Shown here piece after piece: positions 55,985 through 64,000 of a stretch of 64,000 nucleotides of DNA; the first letter of the stretch is position 1, and each line of letters starts with the position of its first letter. Below the pieces are notes generated by a model. It made no database searches. It had not been told where the DNA came from and saw only the letters and a list, made by a program, of their open reading frames with translations. The stretch comes from Lenzites betulinus (taxonomy: Eukaryota; Basidiomycota; Agaricomycetes; Polyporales; Polyporaceae). The stretch covers positions 124,001 to 188,000 of the forward strand of contig JABYQU010000006.1 of NCBI GenBank assembly GCA_022264855.1, written 5' to 3'. The position numbers and the translations under genes were made by a program.

Positions 55985-57758
55985 ATGTCTGCGCAGACGT
56001 CTGAGACCTCATTCGCAGGGCTAACATCCCTATACGAGAACGCGTGAGTCACACACATCCATGCGTAGGAGGCCATCTCATGATAGTACGACGTGGTTAG
56101 ACGGTCCGTTAATAACTGCGGGATCGGGCTTGCAGGTAAGTGCTGCCATGGTTCAAGACTTTGGCATCGTACAAAACACTGATGCAACGAGTACATTTCA
56201 GTACTATTGGCGTATGATACCCTTCTCAACATGGAAAGGGAAGTGAGCCTCGTATGGCAGTCCCAAAAATCCTGGGTTTCGCGCGTCATATACGTGTTAA
56301 ACCGGTACACAATGCTGTTTTCTTCCCTACTACAGCTTGGCGTCGTCCCCTCTATATCGGACAGTGTAAGTCGCGGATACAATTCAAGCACAGACGAACT
56401 AATTCCATTCTAATACAGAGGTAAACACAAAATGTTGCATTGGCCCCCGCGAGTCCTAACATCATGTTTGTGACCAAGATGCAAATATATATACTGGGTG
56501 TTCACAGTCACCGGTATCATGACTTTGGCCGGTTCTGCTAGTGAGTCCCATACATAAAATCCGCCTCTTCATGGCAATTACCGACCATTACAAGTGTTTA
56601 CGACCCTACGGGTTTATGCACTCTCCAATAGAAACAAGATCCTCGGCACCATTGTGCTGCTATTGAGCTTTACTCCATTTCTTGTCACCATCGTTCGTTC
56701 CGTTTCTACAGGAGATTCTACACCTTTACTCACGTAAACTACAGAGTACAGCGTACCAATCTCCGCCAATCAATCTGCCCTCCCCGGAAAACTGCACATC
56801 TCGCAATACCGTAGTAAGCATGTCGGTTTCCTTAGGGTAAGTCTGCAACGCGCAGTAAGAGTTTTGCATTAACTACCAATCATTGATGTGCGACACGGTA
56901 GATGTAAGTACTGCTTAAAGTGAATCAGAGCATTGGTGTTTACCTACGTCTACAGTGCTCATTACCTCAAGGACGTCCTCGATTATCACCGAGGTAGTTG
57001 CGGTGTTAATCACATGGCATGCCACACAATGGCGGAGGCTGGGATTGGGAGATATCGGCTCACGACCATCCTTAGAACGAGTCATGTGGGACAATGGTGA
57101 GCCATATCACTCGAGTGTTTAACCCGTAGCTGATCGTAACTTTGTGCTCAATCACTTCAAAGGCAATTTGTATTTCCTGTGAGCTTTTTTCCAGCTCACT
57201 GTACATTGCACGCCATACTCAAACTGTCATTGATTCACAGCGCGCTTGTCTCCTTGAACGCGGTGGACATCATCCTGGCTGTATGCTCTGTGCGTAGTGA
57301 GATCGTTATGCATCCCCCAATTCCATGCTAAATACCATAGTACAGATTAATGTCCAGACTGGAACTGGCGTAGACTATGTCATGATTCTTATAGACCCGT
57401 AAGATATTCTTCGTCGTATTCTTAGCGTATGCAAGTTACGAGTAACCATTTCTCCCCTAGCACCAGCTCCATACTGAACAGCCACTTCCTACTCGACCTC
57501 TACGATACGACCGCACGACTCCGCAGAGGAGGTGCATCGACCTCTTCATTCTCTCTCACCCCAAGCAGCTTGAACTTCGCCCATCCGGAGTCTGCGGACT
57601 TCTCGGAGTTCCTCGCACCGTTCGCGGGTCCATTACAGCACTCAGCTCTTCTGGAGCTCGACGAAGGTCCAGAGCTGTTGCGCGAAGAAGGGTTTAGGGG
57701 AAGATGGGATGAGCTTGGAGCTTTGGAGGGTCGCCTGGAAACAGAATCAGAAAGATAG
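55985..57758 (+). CDS. DUF6533-domain multi-pass membrane protein (356 aa, 13 exons incl. two 2-nt micro-exons)
   Basis: Exons 55985-56043, 56101-56135, 56202-56365, 56419-56420, 56479-56540, 56595-56692, 56745-56836, 56902-56903, 56956-57096, 57163-57178, 57241-57289, 57346-57398 and 57461-57758 sum to 1071 nt. The DUF6533 pattern is clear: VLLAYDTLLNMEREVSLVWQ followed by RVIYVLNRYTMLFSSLL. Further TM segments follow (YIYWVFTVTGIMTLAGSA; then FTTLRVYALSNRNKILGTIV; TEVVAVLITWHA; LALVSLNAVDIILAV), and the tail SILNSHFLLDLYDTTARLRR is typical. The two 2-nt exons (AG and AT) each lie between strong GT-AG signals and are the only way I found to keep frame into conserved sequence. The function of this Agaricomycete family is unknown. 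Confidence 0.78.
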
Positions 57759-59418
57759 CACTAGTAATCTCGGTTTCGCCTGCTAACTTCTTGACAGATC
57801 GTACATCTGTAGCCAATAACCATCCTAGATTACGCAGACAGTATATACCGCAAAAACACTGAACGCGTTGTTTGTGCATCAAGATATCGGAAGATAGTAC
57901 GGTCATATATAGTTTCAAGGTCGCCATAAGATTAGCTCTTCCCCGGGCCGGGCCTCCTCGGTTGTTCTTCGATCCCCGCCCTTCATAAGCTACCTTTTTG
58001 CGTAGACGAAAGCCCGTATGACATCTTGGATTCAGAAGTCAAGTTCAAGTTCAGTCGACTCCTCCCGGACTACCAGAACTTAGCGAAACTTGAATTGAAC
58101 TCAAACCTCGCCGAGTCCGGGGCTAGGTACCAGGATAGCATCGCAAGCACCGCCGGGCGCTTCACACACCTTGTTTGCAACCACGACCCATGCTGACACA
58201 ACTATCATAATCTGGCTCAATGGGACGAGTCAGCTGCAGCCTGCTCGACCGCATTGGATTTTGTTAATGTGAGTACAAGGAGTTGTAGATACGTGTATCA
58301 AAGCTAACCCGCGCAAGTGGTAGCACATGAGTTTCGTTAGGGCTATATAGGGCCTAAGTCACGGTCCTCAGCACACTACGAGTCGTTTTGATATTGCTCT
58401 GCTCTGGCGCCGTTTACTCTTGACCTCCTATTTTTCGGGCTTTACCATTATTGACGTTGAGCTCCCAGTGAATCGCCAGGATCTATTCGACTCACTCAGT
58501 AGGAGCGCATGGAAATCATGCCGCCCGGTACTCCGGTTGCAGACCGCCGCCCCGTTTCACATACATGTGTAGCTGCCGGCACGCTACATATTTGAGATAG
58601 GTAGGCCGGGCGCCATGCTACGAGACTCAAGGATGCCAAGTCGGCGTAGGTCATAGACCGTCCACCTCGCCCAGCTCTCGCCGGTGCGTTCCGGTGGTCA
58701 AACTTTATGACAGCGGATTGTGCGGATACCATTAAATTCACAGTAGTATCTCACCACATTCTTCATATAGGACTTTCCGTTGGACGTCATTGTGAAGAAG
58801 CAGAGCAGTTACGCTGCGATCTGCCGTCTAGTAGTGATGAATCACTTGCAGTGCCCGAGGCATATGTCACCGAGCATAAACCACCCACGGCTGCCATTCC
58901 TGTGCTAAGAAGCCTTTGATTCTGAAGCTCTCGGTTCGGAAGCAATATGACAAGCTCACGTCCGTTATCGCACGTGAGCGTCCTTCAAGGCGTCTCGTCT
59001 CGGTCTCCAGGGGATGCGTGTACCATAGTGTTGGCCCGCGGTCTCATAGAGGCTATGTATGACTCTTCCTCGAAGTTTGTTGATCTCTCGTCCAGAGCCA
59101 CGCTATTCGCACGCACCGACGAAAGAACCACATCACGCCTCTCCGCTCTCTTCTCACAATCAAGCGAACACCAGCCTCCATCTCACCTCGCCTATATTCC
59201 TGGCAGGCTTCAAAGCATCGCGTGTGAGTCGAATCAGTCAATTAAAACGCAGGTACGGAAAGGTCTGACATGTGCGATCTCAAAGAGTCTGGTGATGGCC
59301 CACTGTCCGGGACAACATATACCAGCGCGCTCCCGCACAGTCCGCAGAGGCCTGTAGCCCTTCCCCCTCCTACACGGGCAACGGCTTCCCTCCTTCTCCC
59401 CGACATCATCTCGCACCT
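57759..59418. other. intergenic stretch (1.7 kb)
   Basis: Nothing supported. A plus-strand frame of 136 codons at 58947 lacks any motif and probably overlaps the 5' flank of the next gene. Confidence 0.4.
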
Positions 59419-60968
59419 ATGGCTGATTCGGAGGTATGACCCCTCGGTCCCTTGCTAACCTCCTGCTGACCCCTGTACTAGTTTAACATTGCTCGCTCAA
59501 CCCTTCTCTCGAGCTTCGTTTCGCTCTTTTTGGAGGCACTCTTTTTTGGCGTGTTCACTATCGTATATGGCATCACGACCTGGATTCTACTCTTCAGAGA
59601 AAGACCACAGGGCCGGTTGCGTAATGACTTTCTCCTCTTCGGAGCAAGTACTGTGATGTACAGCCTCGCACTCTCGGTGCGTGCTCATGTTCAACATCTC
59701 TCACTCGAAAGAAACTGACATAATAAACACTAGCACATCGCCATTGACCTCCATATCGACCTTCAGGGCTTCTTCCACGAGAATCGCGACTTCCCGGCCA
59801 TGGCGCACATCCTCGATACCTTCAACGGCCTGGTGGATCCTATTGGGGCTGTGAAATTCTCCATCTATGTGACCCAGACACTTATAGGCGATGGCTTCAT
59901 GGTACGTATATCCTCGCTCTAGCATATGGTCCATATGTGTGCTAAATTCTGGCCTCCTCAGATATATCGCGCCTATGTCGTGTGGAATCGTAGGTGGATC
60001 GTGGCCGTCGTTCCTAGCGTCCTTCTCTTCGCCGAAGTTGGTGCGTATTTTCTCCGGGGCAGACACAAAACTGCATGCTGACGGAGGATCAGTCCTAGGG
60101 TATGTGACGGCGTGCTTAGGAAGATTTGGTACCAGTGCCACTCGAACGACCGCCTGTGTGAACGCGTTCTTCATCCTGTCGGTCGTAACCAACCTCACGT
60201 CCAGCGGTAGGGACTGTCATGCTGATACACCCGAGTTCTCCGAGTGCTAATTTTGGAGGTGACAGGCCTCATCATGCAGCGTATCCTCTCCCAGTCGCGA
60301 AACACTGCTCCGCGCAGGCAACCTACGCGTGGTCCGCGATCGCAGCCCAAGACCGTGAAGTGGCGCGTTGTCGAGTCTCTGGTCCAGTCCGCTGCCATCT
60401 ATTCTGTCGCGTCTATCTCTCTCGCAGTCACCTCCTTCCTCAGCCCGGCTATTGGATTCCCGGCGTGTCACAGCGCGTTCCCGTCCATCATCGTGCGTCT
60501 AAGTTTCTCTGCCTCAATCGACCCTCGCCCGTTCCCTTCTACCGGGCGACGTGTTTGTGTGTGCGCCGCTGATATGATTGCGCATCTGCTTCATAGGGCC
60601 TTGTCTTCGTGCTGATCGTGATCCGCATCAGCTTCAACACAGGCGCAGAAGCTCCGAAGCAGACGCTCCGGCAGTCAGCTGCAGCAGGGATGTCGCGCAC
60701 GAACCTTCACCATCCTGGAGCGTCTGCGCACGCAGCGGCGGCCGTCGCGCCACCGCGCGTCCATCTGCCCACCATTGTGCCGGGGCGTCCCATTGCGATC
60801 CAGGTGTCGGTGTCGACGACCTCGGACGGCGCAAGTGCTGTGTCAAGCCACCGGACATCAATCTCTACCGAGATTGACGCACACACGCCATTAGATGGGA
60901 AGGAAGAAGATTACGATGACAAGGTGTGTCCGATTCCGTCGCCGGCGGACGTTGGGCGGCTCACTTGA
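59419..60968 (+). CDS. seven-TM-type fungal membrane protein (389 aa)
   Basis: Exons 59419-59433, 59482-59676, 59734-59901, 59962-60040, 60093-60206, 60266-60492 and 60597-60968 close exactly (1170 nt). A 15-nt first exon encodes MADSE. Hydrophobic segments: SFVSLFLEALFFGVFTIVYG, FLLFGASTVMYSLALS, FSIYVTQTLIGDGFMIYRAY, WIVAVVPSVLLFAEV, NAFFILSVVTNLTSSGLIMQ, SAAIYSVASISLAVTSFL and GLVFVLIVIRISFN. Loops between TM3 and TM4 keep YRAYVVWNRRW, a hallmark of a large unnamed Agaricomycete family. The C-terminal 110 residues are hydrophilic and probably cytosolic (SVSTTSDGASAVSSHRTSIS). A receptor-like role is often guessed for such proteins; nothing here proves it. It lies about 1.7 kb downstream of the unrelated DUF6533 gene. 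Confidence 0.84.
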
Positions 60969-62865
60969 GTTTGTATAGCTGGAGCACGCATCGATGAACT
61001 ATCCAGGGGAGAGCCCTCACTCGATCCTTCACATCTCGGACCCTCTGCACGACGACCCCGTGTGAGAATGGGTTCATGGTAGGGGAGAAGAATCGGGATG
61101 GGTACATATTGGTTTCTGGTTTAGACTCGAAGCTTGCAGTTGAGTTGTCTTGACGATGTACGGTCCAGCGCGCATGTGTTAAGTTATTAGCTATGATAAA
61201 CATGCTCATGGATGTACATTTCTTGGTAGAGCTTGGTGTCATCTATTGGAGTGCCTGATCGCTACGGTGGCGTGACAGCAGTTGCCGAGAGAGAGAGTTG
61301 GCGTCGCGGATGAGACGCGTCGTTCAAGTCGCACACCACTAACATTCTGCTTGGCCTTGGTACGTTGAGCTGTACAGTGGCTCAATACACACGTTATCAT
61401 TATATACAGGCCTGAATTGACCCTGATTTAGTCTTCTAGGTCTTTGATCGAAGCAAAAGCGAAGTTTTCGGCGCTCTAGGCTGACAAGGCTACCACATTC
61501 AATAGCTTGTACTTCGCCCTCTTTCTGTTCAGACAGACTACCACCTCTCCGAATGCATCATATACCGTTGCGGAAACCTACCAAACACCAAACAGATCTC
61601 CATGGAACTGCCTATACAGCAATAAGCGCCAGAGACTTGACTCCGACGGTGGGCCAGTTCTCCGGCCTGCTTGCAGAGGCTCACACAGGTCATATGCAGG
61701 CTCTGAGTCGTCCGAGGCTGAATTCCGAAACCCCAGAGTCAACCTTCCTAAGTCGTTGAGGTAGTTATTGCACTCGAAGGGCATGCCGCCCCGAACGGAT
61801 CTTAGTAGAGGGTGGACGTTCAAACATTTCACGTTCCATTTGTCCATGTCAACACTGATATTGAACGACATAGTGGGACTCCCAACTACAGAGCTACAAC
61901 TTCACAAGAGAACACCCACGAACCAGCGAAAAGAATTCCACCTACCTGAAGCGCAATTTGGTTTCCCCACCGGCGCGCCGCCAGGACGGCGCGCGGGCAG
62001 GTACTTATCCCGAGGACCACGAAAAGGTATGCGCCAGGACGACAGTCCCTCCCTCGGGACGCACCTTGACTGGAGCGGCGGACGGCTTGCTACGGGTGCG
62101 CGACCCGGGTCCCTAACGCAGCCTGAAAGCAAGATCACGACGAACCGATGAGGGGCCCAGAGAGACTGAGCCGCACCTTCTGGGCGGCGGGACGGCTTGC
62201 TGCGAGGTCCAGCCCCGGGTCCCGAGTCGCAGACTCGCCGCGTCACAGGAGAAACGAGACAGACGGACGGACAGACGACCGACCTTCCTGGTCTTGAAGC
62301 TTGAGATCTTGAGACTTAACGCGAGGCGGACGTCGACGGCGGACGGGACGCTCGGAGACATAGAAGATATCAGTATGAAGCAAGCGGAAAGGGAGGAAGG
62401 GGAGGGAAAACGCACCGCATGTGGGGGAAGGAGAGCAAGATGAGAATGGGCAGAAGGCGCGCTCCTGCCCGCTATTTATCCCCTGGAGGAGGCCTCCGTC
62501 AGCGGGAGGTTGACTGTGCCAGCCTCCAATGTCACCCGCCGATTGCGGTACTACTCGGATCGCTGTGTAAACGGCGTGCCCAGACCTGTGTCGAAGCGAA
62601 CAAGATTTATGCCCGGTCCGGGATGTAACCCTTCACTCGCACTCTCGGTGGAATGGCCGTTTATTGCAATGGTTGGGGTAAGCCCCGCCAAAGGATGAGA
62701 ACGACATTCGATAATTTCATCACTGATATTCCACATGCAGACCACATGCCAAAACAAATATCGCATAGAGTTGAATCCAGCGCCGGATTCTCACACACAC
62801 ATACAACACCGAACTTGAACGGGTCGGGACGCTTAACGCCAGCCTCTCACTCACTCACTCACTCA
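60969..62865. other. intergenic stretch with a local imperfect duplication
   Basis: 62080-62245 holds two related blocks (GGACGGCTTGCTACGGGTGC at about 62082 and GGACGGCTTGCTGCGAGGTC at about 62190), each followed by CCCGGGTCCC. A minus-strand frame at 62113-62415 could be coding but has no family feature. The end, 62846-62867, is a TCAC microsatellite. Confidence 0.4.
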
Positions 62866-62867
62866 CT
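62846..62867 (+). repeat. (TCAC)n microsatellite
   Basis: About five tetranucleotide units abutting the stop codon of the minus-strand gene that follows. Confidence 0.85.
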
Positions 62868-63869
62868 AGTCCTGGGTCGGCGCCTCGAGGACGGTGATCT
62901 TCAAGTTCCCGCAGACGGTCTTGACAAGCTCTGCGCGCGATTTGCCCGGCCTCGGGTACTGCGACGCAGCGAGTTCGAATGCTGCCGCCGCGCGTTCCTG
63001 CAGAGAGCGCGATCGAGTCGTCAGAAAGGACTTAGGGCACACCCTCCACGCGCGTCACGCATGGGGGGAAACGAAACGGCGGTCGACTCACCCACTGCGC
63101 CCTGATCTCCGCGACGCGGGTCGGCGAGAACGAACGCAGCCACGTGTGCAACGCCTGCGGGACAAGGGTGCGAGGGACCGGTCAGAGCGCGCATGCGGGA
63201 GCGGGGCGGGCAGGGGGAGCATACCCAGATCGCGAAGTGCAGCACAGTGATCAGCTGGCCGACCACGGCGCCGTCTGGGGCAAAGGGGCTCCCCGGCGAG
63301 ATGAGCAGGTCCTGCGGGGGGGACGGGGGCGCTGTCAGCGGCGCAGACGCGTCCGGGGTGGGGGTGGGAGACTGACGCGCTGCTCGGCGAGCGCAGCCAT
63401 GAGGTCCCTGCCGGGCCGTGAGCAGACTGCGGGCGTGGGTAGGTGGGCAGTGGATGGCGGCGGGCTTACGCGTAGAGGGTGACGAAGATGGTGAAGTCGG
63501 CGACGACCCTCCTCACGCCTCGAAGCGCGTTTGAGAGAGCTGCGTCAGGTGCATGCATCTGCATCAACACCAACTCGGAGGCGCATATGTGTCGGGTGAA
63601 CAGCAAACGGACCTCGCTGAGCACATTGGTCCAGCCTGCCGCATTTATGAAAGTACCGGCGAGGGCGCTCTGGATGCCCTGTGAACAGATGGAGACACCG
63701 TTAGAATGCATATACGACACAGACAGAGCGGGGTCACGCCTACATCGCCCTGGCCGGAGAGATTGGCGGGAGTAGCGTCGCGGGTGATGTTGCGCGCGCC
63801 CGTCGTGTCCACAGTGAGCACATGGATGCTCTCGAGGGTGACAGCGAGAGAATGGTGTTGGGTGCTCAT
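62866..63869 (-). CDS. unknown protein (215 aa, six exons)
   Basis: Exons 63869-63744, 63678-63470, 63407-63377, 63311-63225, 63154-63092 and 62997-62866 give 648 nt with all junctions in frame. Start MSTQHHSLAVTLESIHVLTV. Notable stretches: ARNITRDATPANLSGQGD, IQSALAGTFINAAGWTNVLS, VRRVVADFTIFVTLYADLMA, GAVVGQLITVLHFAIWALHT, WLRSFSPTRVAEIRAQWERA and GKSRAELVKTVCGNLKITVL. Part of exon 2 (63612 to about 63525) could instead be an intron, since a CTGAC branch and CAG lie inside it, but it also reads open. No signal peptide or strong TM segment is seen; the protein looks largely helical. I do not recognise the family. The stop TAG sits at the edge of a TCAC microsatellite. Confidence 0.68.
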
Positions 63870-64000
63870 GGTGCTCTTGATGGGGGCTGGAAGATGCTCG
63901 TGCCAGTGCGGATGGCTACTGAAGCTCTGTAGAACGTGAGGTTTATATCTCTACTCCCGGCGTCAAGACACCCACCGAAGAGCTGGTAGGTACGTACTCA

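Noticed and set aside
55930..56391. Minus-strand 153-codon frame
   Set aside because: It overlaps the splice-supported DUF6533 exons on the plus strand and has no recognisable motif.
62113..62415. Minus-strand 100-codon frame as a gene
   Set aside because: No splice-supported extension, no motif, and it overlaps a local nucleotide duplication; not enough support.

Overview
This window is nuclear DNA of a basidiomycete fungus, most likely an Agaricomycete and possibly a polypore. The evidence is short GT-AG introns (about 50-70 nt) in nearly every gene, DUF6533- and DUF6532-type proteins, a LON-RING protein, a tandem BTB/POZ family, and Plavaka-type DNA transposons. The lineage is inferred from gene families; no marker gene fixes it.

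Layout. 1-1.5 kb: 5' part of a LON-RING ubiquitin-ligase-like gene and a small unknown gene, both minus. 2.6-9 kb: a Plavaka transposase and, just behind it, a 2-oxoglutarate/Fe(II) oxygenase, both minus. 10-16 kb: an F-box/LRR-like gene (minus) and a large disordered nuclear-type protein (plus, eight exons). 17.4-39.2 kb: a transposon-dense block. It holds a second Plavaka gene without its C-terminal domain, a frameshifted Ty3/gypsy-type retroelement relic cut off in RNase H, two DUF6532 genes, and a third, apparently intact Plavaka gene. Two related non-coding elements of about 2.5 kb (A, 26232-28680; B, 34572-37120) sit in this block. They have inverted terminal arms of about 630-660 bp and are packed with nested hairpins. 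40-41 kb: a GPI-anchored-type cell-surface protein. 42.8-47.3 kb: three tandem BTB/POZ paralogues with one conserved intron. 47.9 kb: tRNA-Gly(UCC) with a 9-nt intron. 48.3-50.6 kb: a cytochrome P450. 52.5-54.7 kb: a membrane-anchored beta-lactamase-fold serine hydrolase. 56-57.8 kb: a DUF6533 membrane protein whose gene needs two 2-nt micro-exons. 59.4-61 kb: a seven-TM-type membrane protein. 62.9-63.9 kb: an unknown 215-residue protein.

The main lead is the A/B element family. Both copies share end sequences, an order of subterminal palindromes and a central CGTCTTAAGACG palindrome, yet neither codes for a recognisable protein. B lies wholly inside a phase-0 intron of the third Plavaka gene. 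A separates the truncated retroelement from a DUF6532 gene and supplies the stop codon at both of its edges. I could not assign them to a known superfamily by reading alone.

Gene models were built by eye from splice signals, frame continuity and remembered family features. No database search was run. Exon junctions are given where the frame closes exactly; other spans are approximate.
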